In this document: in pieces, positions 1-6,726 of the stretch
Position numbering within the stretch: the stretch's first letter is position 1
Layout of the letters: each line of letters opens with the position of its first letter
Source of the DNA: an uncultured Sphingobium sp.
Lineage (GTDB): Bacteria; Pseudomonadota; Alphaproteobacteria; Sphingomonadales; Sphingomonadaceae
Length of the DNA: 8,948 bases
Direction of reading: 5' to 3'
Assembly (NCBI GenBank): GCA_946885845.1
Contig: CAMPHJ010000067.1
Span: forward strand, 1-8,948
Position numbers and translations under genes: made by a program
Notes under the pieces: generated by a model
Told to the model about the DNA's origin: nothing
The model's input: only the letters and a program-made list of their open reading frames with translations
Databases searched by the model: none

Positions 1-989
1 CCGCCAGTCAGGCCGATGTCGGTTTCGCGCGCTTCGCCGGGGCCGTTGACGACGCAGCCAAGCACGGACAGCGACAGGGGCGTGTGGATATGTTGCAGCC
101 GTTCCTCCAGCGCCTGCACCGCGCGGATGACGTCGAAGCCCTGCCGCGCGCAGCTGGGACAGGAAATGACCTTGACCCCGCGCGTGCGGATGCCGAGCGA
201 TTTCAGGATTTCATAGCCGACGCGCACCTCCTCCTCCGGTTCAGCCGAAAGGGAGACGCGGATCGTGTCGCCGACCCCGGCCCAGAGCAGATTGCCGATG
301 CCGATCGCGCTTTTCACCGTGCCGCCGATCAGCCCGCCCGCTTCGGTAATGCCCAGATGCAGGGGGCAGTCCACCGCTTCGGCCAGTTGCATGTAGGCGG
401 CGACCGCCAGGAATACGTCGCTGGCCTTCACCGCGACCTTATATTCGTGGAAATCCTGATCCTGCAGCAGCTTGATATGGTCAAGGGCGCTTTCGACCAG
501 CGCTTCGGGGCAGGGTTCGCCATATTTTTCGAGCAGATCCTTTTCCAGGCTGCCTGCGTTGACGCCGATGCGTATGGCGCAACCATTCGCCTTGGCCGCG
601 TCCACCACTTCCTTGACGCGTGCGGGCGATCCGATGTTGCCGGGGTTGATACGCAGGCACGCCGCGCCCGCGTCCGCCGCTTCCAGAGCGCGTTTATAGT
701 GGAAATGGATGTCCGCGACGATCGGTACGCGCGCTGCGCGGACGATCTGCTTGAGCGCGGCGGTCGATTCTTCATCCGGGCAGGACACCCGAATGATGTC
801 GACGCCCGCTTCTTCACAGCGCCGGATCTGGTCGATCGTCGCGCGCGCGTCGGATGTCAGCGTGTTGGTCATGGTTTGCACCGTGACCGGCGCGCCACCA
901 CCAACGGGAACGTTGCCGACCATGATCTGGCGGCTGGGCCTGCGGGCTATGTCGCGCCAGGGGCGCAGGCCGGGATTATGGTCGGACAT
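1..989 (-). CDS. ispG: 4-hydroxy-3-methylbut-2-enyl diphosphate synthase IspG, C-terminus cut by window edge
   Basis: IspG (GcpE) is a cytosolic [4Fe-4S] enzyme that reduces methylerythritol cyclodiphosphate to HMBPP, the penultimate step of the MEP isoprenoid pathway. I translated the reverse strand from the ATG at 989; 329 codons are in the window and the protein runs off the left edge. The N-terminal part is the TIM-barrel half ([19 protein letters not shown] near residues 28-46). The C-terminal part shows the cluster ligands: C277 and C280 in CPSC and C312 in GCVVNGPGE, with E319 in NGPGE. These match E. coli C270, C273, C305 and E312 with a constant offset of seven. The family is about 370 residues, so roughly the last 40-50 are missing. 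An in-frame stop lies just upstream, so 989 is the only ATG start; GGAG stands about 11 nt before it. It lies 52 nt after the transporter gene on the same strand and could be co-transcribed with it. Confidence 0.95.
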   Translation of the reverse strand, partial: MSDHNPGLRPWRDIARRPSRQIMVGNVPVGGGAPVTVQTMTNTLTSDARATIDQIRRCEEAGVDIIRVSCPDEESTAALKQIVRAARVPIVADIHFHYKRALEAADAGAACLRINPGNIGSPARVKEVVDAAKANGCAIRIGVNAGSLEKDLLEKYGEPCPEALVESALDHIKLLQDQDFHEYKVAVKASDVFLAVAAYMQLAEAVDCPLHLGITEAGGLIGGTVKSAIGIGNLLWAGVGDTIRVSLSAEPEEEVRVGYEILKSLGIRTRGVKVISCPSCARQGFDVIRAVQALEERLQHIHTPLSLSVLGCVVNGPGEARETDIGLTG

Positions 990-996
990 GGAAAAT

Positions 997-1020
997 GGGG
1001 CTCCAATATGATGAGGCCCC
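997..1020 (-). promoter_or_regulatory. leader hairpin overlapping the ispG ribosome binding site
   Basis: The ispG leader can fold into a seven-base-pair stem (997-1003 with 1013-1020, one bulged G at 1016) around a nine-base loop. On the minus strand the 3' arm contains GGAG (1001-1004), the only Shine-Dalgarno-like sequence before the ispG ATG. No U-tract follows, so it is not a terminator. Whether it regulates translation is inference from position alone. Confidence 0.35.
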
Positions 1021-1041
1021 TATAGAGATATATGCCGCCGG

Positions 1042-2340
1042 TTAAAACCGCGCCGTGACCGATGCGGCAAGCTGATCCACATTGCCGCCAGCCCGTGACC
1101 GGGTCGTCGTCGTCACGGCAGCGCCGCCCGCATAATAATGGTCAGGACGGTTGATCGTCACGGACTGAATGAAATTATGCGCATAGCTGAGGTTCAGCGC
1201 CAGGGAGGGCGACAGATTCCAGGTCGCTCCGCCCGAAAGCCAGACCCGATCACCATCAGGCACCCGCGTGGTCAGATATTGCGGATTGGTCGGCGTGCGG
1301 TCGAACATCGTGCCCGCGCGCAAGGTCAGCCGTTCGCTCACATCATATTCGCCGCCCGCGCTGACGCTGTAGCTGTCGCGATAGCGCACCTGCTTGACCG
1401 ATGTGCCGGTGCCCGACCGGATGGTGATGGCCTGAAACATTGACCAATTATACCAACGCGCCGTCACCATCGCCCGTGCGCGCGGCGTCAGTCGACGCGT
1501 GACGCTGGCCGTAGCGATGTCGGGAAGGCTGAGAGGCGCGACCAGGTCCGACGTTCCGTTAAGGGCGGCGAGCGATCCCTCCAGGTTTGAAAGCGTTGCC
1601 AGCCCTTCGATCCTATGTTTGATGCCCGACCGATAGTGAAGCCCGAACTGGGTGCCACCAGCATGATAGAACATCCCGGCGTTCCAGCCAATCGACAGGT
1701 CGTCGCCCTTCATCCGGGCCAGTCCGTCGGTGGCGACGGGCGACAGATTCGGCAAGGCGTTGGTCAGCACCACCTTTACATATTGAACGTCCACGCCGCC
1801 GCCGATCGACAGGTTTTCGGTCAGGTTGAAGGCAGCGGAAGGTTGAACATTATAGGTTTTAAGTTCGGTGTGGAGGGAGTCATAGCGCCCGAAAAAATCT
1901 TCATCATAGTCCAGCTTCAATCCGAACGGCGCGGTTACGCCGACGCCCAGCCACAGGCGGTCGGTTACTTGCGCGGTGGCATGGAAGCTGGGGACCGCGA
2001 TCAGGCTGGCGAAGGGCTTGCCGCCCGAACCGCCGCTGACGGATATTTCGCCGGGCGCGCCGGGCACCGTTCTGGTCGTACCAAGATCATTTTGCCGCGC
2101 GGTGACGGACAACAGCACTCCGCCTGTCGATATTTGCACGCCGGGCAAGGCGGTCATGCCAGCAGGATTGAAATAGACAATCGATGGATCATCCGCCGCC
2201 GCCGCGCCGCCGGACAGCGCCCGGCCCGTTTCCTTGGGCGATTGTTCCTGCAGATAGAATCCGCCTGCCAAGGCCGGAGCGGGCATCATCGCGATGACCA
2301 TGGGCAGCAGGCTGGCGATAGAACGGCGACGCAGGAACAT
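1042..2340 (-). CDS. FadL/OmpP1/TodX-family outer-membrane transporter
   Basis: This is a 432-residue outer-membrane beta-barrel of the FadL family, which takes up long-chain fatty acids or hydrophobic aromatic compounds. Its own substrate cannot be read from sequence. A signal peptide is clear: RRR at 4-6, a hydrophobic core, and cleavage after APALA (residue 25). The mature protein begins GGFYLQEQS, and the family signature NPAGM follows at 58-62, in the hatch region. The rest alternates polar and hydrophobic residues as barrel strands do, and the chain ends in VTARF with the terminal Phe typical of barrel proteins. The frame is open for 69 further codons upstream, but these run through an intrinsic terminator (2455-2482). 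The ATG at 2340, with AGAGGA about 5 nt before it and the signal peptide right after it, is the real start. It is probably transcribed from its own promoter downstream of that terminator. Confidence 0.9.
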   Translation of the reverse strand: MFLRRRSIASLLPMVIAMMPAPALAGGFYLQEQSPKETGRALSGGAAAADDPSIVYFNPAGMTALPGVQISTGGVLLSVTARQNDLGTTRTVPGAPGEISVSGGSGGKPFASLIAVPSFHATAQVTDRLWLGVGVTAPFGLKLDYDEDFFGRYDSLHTELKTYNVQPSAAFNLTENLSIGGGVDVQYVKVVLTNALPNLSPVATDGLARMKGDDLSIGWNAGMFYHAGGTQFGLHYRSGIKHRIEGLATLSNLEGSLAALNGTSDLVAPLSLPDIATASVTRRLTPRARAMVTARWYNWSMFQAITIRSGTGTSVKQVRYRDSYSVSAGGEYDVSERLTLRAGTMFDRTPTNPQYLTTRVPDGDRVWLSGGATWNLSPSLALNLSYAHNFIQSVTINRPDHYYAGGAAVTTTTRSRAGGNVDQLAASVTARF

Positions 2341-2454
2341 GAGAATCCTCTTCAAGTCTGATCTGATGCCGGCGCAGCGCCGGACCGGGATTTTGATCTC
2401 AGTTAATCGGACATGGTTAAAATCCCGTTCATGGTTCGACCAGCCGCCAAAAAC
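2341..2454 (-). promoter_or_regulatory. leader and probable promoter region of the FadL-family gene
   Basis: About 114 nt lie between the upstream terminator and the transporter start codon. The stretch must hold the promoter if the terminator works. I see no convincing -35/-10 pair. It contains a perfect small hairpin at 2369-2383 (CCGGCG, three-base loop, CGCCGG) about 30 nt before the start codon, which would lie in the mRNA leader, and an RBS (AGAGGA) just upstream of the ATG. Confidence 0.3.
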
Positions 2455-2482
2455 AAAAAAAAGCCGCCCCGAAGGACGGCTT
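2455..2482 (-). terminator. strong rho-independent terminator (UUCG tetraloop)
   Basis: Read on the minus strand, a nine-base-pair stem (2474-2482 paired with 2461-2469, one G-U pair) closes on a C(UUCG)G tetraloop and runs into eight T's (the last stem pairs use the first two), then TG and five more T's. This is a textbook intrinsic terminator. It is one-directional: on the plus strand the tail would be A's. It would end transcripts coming from the mipZ/J-domain/mutase unit, or a small RNA made in this spacer, before the transporter gene. Confidence 0.9.
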
Positions 2483-2610
2483 GGAAGTTTTAGGAGAGGA
2501 TGCCTGAAAGGCCCGTTCCTTTTGCGTTGCAGCAAAGATTCTCGCAAATGCGAAAGCCGCGTCGCCGATTGCGTTCAGCGCAATCGCTCCCGTATTCTCT
2601 TCTTTCCGTA
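2483..2610 (-). ncRNA. candidate small RNA or structured 3' UTR upstream of the terminator
   Basis: Between the mutase stop (2646) and the terminator there are about 165 nt without a gene. Read on the minus strand they contain a perfect eight-base-pair hairpin (2566-2586, five-base loop), a five-base-pair hairpin (2521-2536), a short GCCT/AGGC hairpin (2502-2512), and then an apparently single-stranded pyrimidine run, CCTCTCCT (2493-2500). The terminator follows. A chain of hairpins, an exposed CU-rich anti-Shine-Dalgarno-like patch and a strong terminator is the usual build of a trans-acting or 3'-UTR-derived small RNA. I found no convincing promoter, and the 5' end given is a guess. A plain long 3' UTR is the alternative. 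I do not recognise a named RNA family. Confidence 0.35.
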
Positions 2611-2645
2611 GGGTCAGACGGTTGTGAAAAAATGTAGGGCAGCGA

Positions 2646-4046
2646 TTATTTGCCGGTTCGTGGCGGTTCAGTCGAGCCGATGGCGGGGAGAACCCCTGAT
2701 TCCTCCAGCTGCGAATCGAGCTGATTCATCAGCCGGTCCAATCCAGCCTGATCATGGGATTCGACACGCGCTACCAGCTCCGCCTGGGTGTTGGACGCGC
2801 GTAGCAGCCACCATCCGTCCGGGGTTGTCACCCGCGCACCGTCCGTTTCATCGACCTCGGCCCCAGCCATGCGGAGACGGTCGAGTATCCGGGTGACGAT
2901 GGCGAACTTGCGTGCTTCCTCAACCGGGAATCGCAGTTCGGGGGTGGTCAGGAGGACCGGCATGGCGTCGCGAAGCGCGGTCACGCTGCTATCCAGCGTT
3001 GCCAGCGCGCGGATCAGCCGCACCGCTGCATAAAGTCCGTCGTCAAACCCATAATAGTCGTCCGCGAAGAAGATATGGCCGGTCATCTCACCGCCCAGGG
3101 GACTGCCGATGTCCTTCATTTTGGATTTGATCAGGCTGTGCCCGGTTTTCCACATGAGCGGTCGACCGCCCAGTTGCGCCACCCGGTCGAACAGGGCCTG
3201 ACTGGCTTTTACATCCGCGACGATGGTGGCGCCGGGCATTTTCCGCAGCACGACCTCGGCAAACAGGCCCAGCAACTGATCGCCCCAGATCGGACGCCCC
3301 ATCCCGTCGATCACGCCGATCCTGTCGCCATCTCCGTCAAAAGCTACTCCGAAATCGAGCTTGTTAGAGAGGACAAGGGCGCGAAGATGCTCCAGATTCT
3401 CCTCGATTGTAGGATCGGGATGATGATGGGGAAAATTACCGTCTACCTGGGTGAAAAGCGTATGATGCTCACCCGGAAGCAGTTTGACGAGCTTTTCCAC
3501 GACCGGTCCCGCGACGCCACTGCCTGCGTCCCAGCCGATGCGGCAGGCGGGACCATCGAACCGTTCGACCAGGCGCGCCACGTAGCGGTCCATGATGTCG
3601 ACGGTTTCGACCCGCCCGTCGCCGGTCGTCCAGTCACCCATCGCCGCGATTTCGCCGAGCCGCGCAATGTCCGCACCAAAAAAAGGTTGATGGCCAAGTA
3701 CCAGCTTGAAGCCATTGTGATCGGGGGGATTATGGCTGCCGGTTACCTGAATGCCGCCATCCACATCCAGGACCGCTTCCGCATAATAGAGCATTGGCGT
3801 GGGGCCAAGACCTATGCGCAGCACATCAACGCCGCCATCGGCAAGGCCGCGCACCACCTCGGCCTCCAATAAGGGTGAACTCAGTCTGCCATCATGGCCG
3901 AGCGCGACCCTTGATCCGCCCCCTTTCCTGACGACCGCCGCAAAGCTGCGGCCCAGGGCATAGCCATCCGCGGCGCCCAGCGTGTCGCCGAAGATGCCAC
4001 GCATGTCATATTCACGCAGCAAGGATGGATGGAAGCAATGCGTCAT
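2646..4046 (-). CDS. phosphomannomutase/phosphoglucomutase (AlgC/ManB type)
   Basis: This is a cytosolic alpha-D-phosphohexomutase interconverting the 1- and 6-phosphates of mannose and/or glucose, which feeds GDP-mannose and UDP-glucose for exopolysaccharide and glycolipid synthesis. All four family signatures are present and in order: the phosphoserine loop TGSHNP (Ser104 is the phosphorylated residue), the metal-binding DGDGDR at 237-242, the sugar-recognition loop GEMTGH at 319-324, and the phosphate-binding RASNT at 416-420. GEMTGH differs from the common GEMSGH by one conservative change. The length of 466 residues matches Pseudomonas PMM/PGM. REYDMRGIFG at 11-20 is the usual N-terminus, which supports the ATG at 4046; AGGGGG lies just upstream of it. 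It begins 21 nt after the J-domain gene and is probably the last gene of that unit. Mannose versus glucose preference cannot be decided from sequence; symbols such as manB, pgm or exoC are used for this family. Confidence 0.93.
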   Translation of the reverse strand: MTHCFHPSLLREYDMRGIFGDTLGAADGYALGRSFAAVVRKGGGSRVALGHDGRLSSPLLEAEVVRGLADGGVDVLRIGLGPTPMLYYAEAVLDVDGGIQVTGSHNPPDHNGFKLVLGHQPFFGADIARLGEIAAMGDWTTGDGRVETVDIMDRYVARLVERFDGPACRIGWDAGSGVAGPVVEKLVKLLPGEHHTLFTQVDGNFPHHHPDPTIEENLEHLRALVLSNKLDFGVAFDGDGDRIGVIDGMGRPIWGDQLLGLFAEVVLRKMPGATIVADVKASQALFDRVAQLGGRPLMWKTGHSLIKSKMKDIGSPLGGEMTGHIFFADDYYGFDDGLYAAVRLIRALATLDSSVTALRDAMPVLLTTPELRFPVEEARKFAIVTRILDRLRMAGAEVDETDGARVTTPDGWWLLRASNTQAELVARVESHDQAGLDRLMNQLDSQLEESGVLPAIGSTEPPRTGK

Positions 4047-4067
4047 GCGTCCCCCTTTGTCCCCCGA

Positions 4068-4517
4068 TCAGGGTTTTGGCGCCGCATCCCGTTCAGCAAG
4101 GCGCGCCAGTAGCAGGTCGCGCGCTGCGTTGAGCTGGGCGGCGAGCGCTTCGGTGCCGCCGCGATCGGGGTGGACGGATGCGATCAGCCTGCGATGCGCC
4201 GCCCGAATCTCCGCCGCATCGGCATCCGGGGCCAGGCCCAGCAGCGCGCGGGCCTTAGCCACGTCATCCTGATCGGGGGCTGGCGGGGATTTGACCCTGC
4301 GACGGTGCGCCTTGTCCTTTTGCCCTTCCATGAAGAAGAACAGCGCCGCGCCCAGCAGCAGAGGTGCGCCCATCACCGGTTTCCCCTTGGCCGCCATCAC
4401 CGCGCCAACCAGCGCCGCGCCCAGCACCATCCCGTCCTTCATGCTCATGCGCTGCAGCCGTCCCGTCCAGATGAGCCAGGCAGCCAACCCGACGAACAAA
4501 AAGGCAAACAGCCCCAT
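4068..4517 (-). CDS. membrane-anchored J-domain protein
   Basis: This 149-residue protein has a very hydrophobic N-terminal half and a C-terminal J domain. Likely membrane segments are residues 2-17 and about 30-63 (one or two passes, broken near the KGKP at 44-47). A basic linker (KAHRRRVKSPP, 69-79) leads into the J domain at about 86-140, with the diagnostic HPD at 116-118 and helix III continuing NAARDLLLARL. J domains stimulate the ATPase of Hsp70 (DnaK), so this protein would recruit DnaK to the inner membrane. The layout, membrane anchor first and J domain last, recalls Tim14/Pam18 and DjlA-like proteins rather than DnaJ: there is no G/F region or zinc finger. Its ATG shares one base with the mipZ stop (TGATG at 4515-4519), so translation is probably coupled to mipZ. 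Its client is unknown. Confidence 0.85.
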   Translation of the reverse strand: MGLFAFLFVGLAAWLIWTGRLQRMSMKDGMVLGAALVGAVMAAKGKPVMGAPLLLGAALFFFMEGQKDKAHRRRVKSPPAPDQDDVAKARALLGLAPDADAAEIRAAHRRLIASVHPDRGGTEALAAQLNAARDLLLARLAERDAAPKP

Positions 4518-5323
4518 CAGGCTGCGCCGAGCAGGTCGACGGACGCCGTTTCCTCCCGCGCGGGCAGGGACAGGCCGGACACCATTTCGCGCAATTCCTG
4601 CCGCGCGGCGATGTGGCTGACGCCCAGTTCGCCCAGATGTCCCTTGTCCAGCAAGGTCAGGCCAGAGGGGAAAAGTTCACGGAAGATCACGCGTTCGGAC
4701 AGGCCGGGGATCACCCGGAAGCCAACGCGGCGCGACAATTCCATCAGCGCGTCGCCCACACGCTTTTTGTTGCGGGCGTCATGATGCTGCACACGATTGC
4801 GCAACACCACCCAATCTATCGATACGCCGTCAGCTTTCGCCCGCGTCTTGCGTGCTTCGAAGATCAGTTCGGAATAGAAGGACAGGCGGCGGACCTTGAA
4901 GGTTTCGGCATCCACCTGGCCGATAAGGTCGAAATCGACAAAGCTGTCGTTCATCGGCGTCACCAGCGTATGGGCGCGCGCCGCCATGTGCCGTGCGAAC
5001 AGATCGTCGCGACCCGGCGTATCCACCACCAGGAAATCCTTGCCCTCGGCGATCGCTCCTGCCTCTTCCTCCAGCGCTTCGATGCTATCGCCTTTCAGCA
5101 CGGCAAAGTCGGGGGCGGGCAGGTCTATCCCGCGTCGCCGTGCTGTTTCCGCCCGATTTTCCAGATAACGGGTGACGGTGCGCTGGCGCGGATCAAGGTC
5201 GATCATCCCGACCCGATGGCCAAGCGCGGTCAGCGCGATCGCCGTGTGCACCGCTGTAGTCGATTTGCCGGTTCCGCCCTTTTCATTGGCGAAAACGATG
5301 TGATGCGTTTGGGCGTTCGCCAT
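4517..5323 (-). CDS. mipZ: cell-division positioning ATPase MipZ (ParA/MinD superfamily)
   Basis: MipZ is the alphaproteobacterial P-loop ATPase that binds ParB at the chromosome origin, forms a gradient from the poles and inhibits FtsZ assembly, so that the ring forms at mid-cell. The 268-residue product has the deviant Walker A motif NEKGGTGKST at 13-22 (signature Lys15 and P-loop Lys20), the switch I region IDLDPRQRT at 41-49, and Walker B/switch II DTPG at 101-104. It also carries stretches I associate with MipZ rather than generic ParA: PMNDSFVDFD at 123-132, DWVVLRNR at 170-177, and VIFRELFPSGLTLLD at 212-226. The final ~15 residues look like a variable tail. The ATG at 5323 has AGG about 5 nt upstream and an in-frame stop just before it. 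It heads a unit with the J-domain and mutase genes and is divergent from panC. It lies about 2.6 kb from the inferred origin. Confidence 0.93.
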   Translation of the reverse strand: MANAQTHHIVFANEKGGTGKSTTAVHTAIALTALGHRVGMIDLDPRQRTVTRYLENRAETARRRGIDLPAPDFAVLKGDSIEALEEEAGAIAEGKDFLVVDTPGRDDLFARHMAARAHTLVTPMNDSFVDFDLIGQVDAETFKVRRLSFYSELIFEARKTRAKADGVSIDWVVLRNRVQHHDARNKKRVGDALMELSRRVGFRVIPGLSERVIFRELFPSGLTLLDKGHLGELGVSHIAARQELREMVSGLSLPAREETASVDLLGAA

Positions 5324-5433
5324 CGGACCTAGTTAACCCCGTTTTGAATGTCGCATGATTCTTGACCGTCCTGCCCGGCCATGCCTAGCAAGGATAACCC
5401 CTTGGCTGATGCCTTATCGGAGCCCCTCGTCCC
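5324..5433. promoter_or_regulatory. divergent mipZ/panC promoter region
   Basis: These 110 bp separate two divergent genes and must hold both promoters. For panC the best candidate is TTGACC at 5362-5367 with a weak -10, TAGCAA, at 5386-5391 (18-bp spacer). For mipZ I see no good pair; TTAAC (5333-5337) lies just upstream of its RBS. A GANTC site (GATTC, 5357-5361) is present. The promoter calls are weak; the divergent arrangement itself is certain. Confidence 0.4.
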
Positions 5434-6279
5434 GTGCAAATCTTCCGTGATATTCCCGCCCTGCGATCCGCCGTCGAGATGTTGAAACGGGACGGGCGCG
5501 TCGCCCTGGTTCCCACGATGGGCGCGCTGCACGACGGCCATATCGCCCTGGTCGAGGAAGCCCGCCGCCACGCGGACCATGTCGTCGTGTCGATCTTCGT
5601 CAATCCACGCCAGTTCGGGCCGAATGAGGATCTGGACGCCTATCCCCGCAGGGAAGCCAAGGATGCGCAGATGCTCCAGGCGGCCGGGGTGGCGATACTA
5701 TGGGCTCCAACGGTCGAAGTCATGTATCCCGATGGACATGCCACCAACATCAGCCTGTCTGGGGTTACCGAAGGGTTGGATGGGGCAGCGCGCCCCGGCC
5801 ATTTCGACGGGGTGGCGACCGTCGTCACCAAATTGTTCAATCAGGTGCAGCCCAATGTCGCCCTGTTCGGCGAGAAGGATTATCAGCAGCTCGCCGTCGT
5901 CCGCCGCATGGTGCGCGATCTGGACCTGCCCATCGAGATCGTCGGCGTGCCGACCCAACGGGCCGAGGACGGGCTGGCCCTGTCATCACGTAACGCCTAT
6001 CTGAGCGAAGACGAACGGCACAATGCCCTGGCCCTCCCCCGCGCATTGGGGGAAGCCGCGCGGCAGATGGAAAAGGGCGCAGCGGTCGATGCGGCCATTG
6101 CCAGGGCAATCGCCATGCTGGCCGCGCATGGATTCGATCCGGTAGACTATGTGAGCCTGTGCGACGCGCAAACGCTGGAACCGATGGCGGTGCTGGACCG
6201 ACCGGCCCGGCTGCTGGGCGCGGCCAGGCTGGGGCGCACGCGGCTGATCGACAATATCGCCGTCAACCCGGCGGCCTGA
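5434..6279 (+). CDS. panC: pantothenate synthetase PanC (pantoate--beta-alanine ligase)
   Basis: PanC joins pantoate and beta-alanine using ATP (via pantoyl-adenylate) to make pantothenate, the precursor of coenzyme A; it is cytosolic. The 281-residue product has the usual length and all family motifs: PTMGALHDGH at 27-36, with the HxGH ATP-binding histidines H33 and H36; FVNPRQFGPNED at 55-66; PGHFDGV at 121-127; GEKDYQQ at 146-152, with the catalytic lysine K148; and LSSRN at 183-187. The start is GTG at 5434. An in-frame TGA at 5407-5409 leaves no ATG or other good start between, and MQIFRDIPAL is the normal N-terminus. The RBS is poor (GGAG about 11 nt upstream), so expression may be modest. 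It is the only gene in the window pointing toward the inferred origin, and it ends 6 nt from the oppositely transcribed hemJ with no terminator between. Confidence 0.97.
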   Translation: MQIFRDIPALRSAVEMLKRDGRVALVPTMGALHDGHIALVEEARRHADHVVVSIFVNPRQFGPNEDLDAYPRREAKDAQMLQAAGVAILWAPTVEVMYPDGHATNISLSGVTEGLDGAARPGHFDGVATVVTKLFNQVQPNVALFGEKDYQQLAVVRRMVRDLDLPIEIVGVPTQRAEDGLALSSRNAYLSEDERHNALALPRALGEAARQMEKGAAVDAAIARAIAMLAAHGFDPVDYVSLCDAQTLEPMAVLDRPARLLGAARLGRTRLIDNIAVNPAA

Positions 6280-6285
6280 TCAGCT

Positions 6286-6726
6286 TCAGAACGGCTTGAC
6301 GATCACCGCGACGACAATGACGGCTGCGGCCACGCCGGGTATCTCGTTCAAGAGACGCAACCGTTTTTCGGTGAGTGGCCGCAAGCCCTGGGACAGCTTT
6401 TTCGTATAGCTGGCGATCCAGCCATGATAGGCGGACAGACCCAGGACGAAGAGCAGTTTCAGGTGGAACCAGCCGAAACTCCACGCGCCGATTTCGACCA
6501 TCAACATCAGGCCAAAGACCCAGACCAATATCAGCGAGGGGTTGAGGATGATCTTGAGCAGCCGCCGTTCCCGATCGATCCACTTGCGGTCCTCTTTCGA
6601 TCCCACTGGGCATTGATGGTGATAGACGAAGAAACGCGGCATCATGAACAATCCCGCCATTAGGAAGATGACGAAGATCAGATGGGCGGCCTTCACCCAC
6701 AGATAAGCAGCGCCGAGATAAGGCAT
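6286..6726 (-). CDS. hemJ: protoporphyrinogen IX oxidase HemJ (UPF0093/CopD-like membrane protein)
   Basis: HemJ is an integral inner-membrane haem-b protein that oxidises protoporphyrinogen IX to protoporphyrin IX, the penultimate step of haem synthesis, in bacteria lacking HemG and HemY. The 146-residue product fits the family length and has about four hydrophobic segments (roughly 8-29, 60-80, 87-104 and 130-144). Conserved family positions are present: WVKAAH with H15, MPRFFVYHH with R31 and H36, FHLKLLFVLGLSAYHGW with K90 and H101, and RLLNEIPG at 124-131. The ATG at 6726 overlaps the hemE stop by one base (TGATG), so the two are translationally coupled and form a haem-synthesis pair. 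The identification rests on these motifs plus the hemE neighbour; older annotations call the same protein a CopD-family or hypothetical membrane protein. The pair has no visible terminator before panC arrives from the other side. Confidence 0.9.
   Translation of the reverse strand: MPYLGAAYLWVKAAHLIFVIFLMAGLFMMPRFFVYHHQCPVGSKEDRKWIDRERRLLKIILNPSLILVWVFGLMLMVEIGAWSFGWFHLKLLFVLGLSAYHGWIASYTKKLSQGLRPLTEKRLRLLNEIPGVAAAVIVVAVIVKPF

Noticed and set aside
83..91. DnaA-box-like TGTGGATAT inside ispG
   Set aside because: One mismatch, isolated, inside coding sequence; expected by chance in a window this size.
84..1025. 313-codon open frame on the plus strand
   Set aside because: Lies antisense to ispG, whose motifs are unmistakable; the plus-strand product has no recognisable domain and arises from GC-rich codon bias.
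1615..2361. 248-codon plus-strand open frame
   Set aside because: Antisense shadow of the outer-membrane transporter; no domain, no RBS context.
2403..2420. Two TTAA elements in the transporter leader as a CtrA site
   Set aside because: Spacing is 10 bp, not the required 7.
2341..2547. 69-codon N-terminal extension of the FadL-family gene
   Set aside because: The extension translates through a rho-independent terminator and puts the signal peptide in the middle of the protein; the ATG at 2340 has a good RBS.
2566..2586. Hairpin as a terminator on either strand
   Set aside because: The stem is perfect, but neither side is followed by a proper T-run.
3075..3872. 265-codon plus-strand open frame
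   Set aside because: Antisense shadow of the phosphohexomutase, whose active-site motifs are all in the opposite strand.
4613..5332. 239-codon plus-strand open frame
   Set aside because: Antisense shadow of mipZ.
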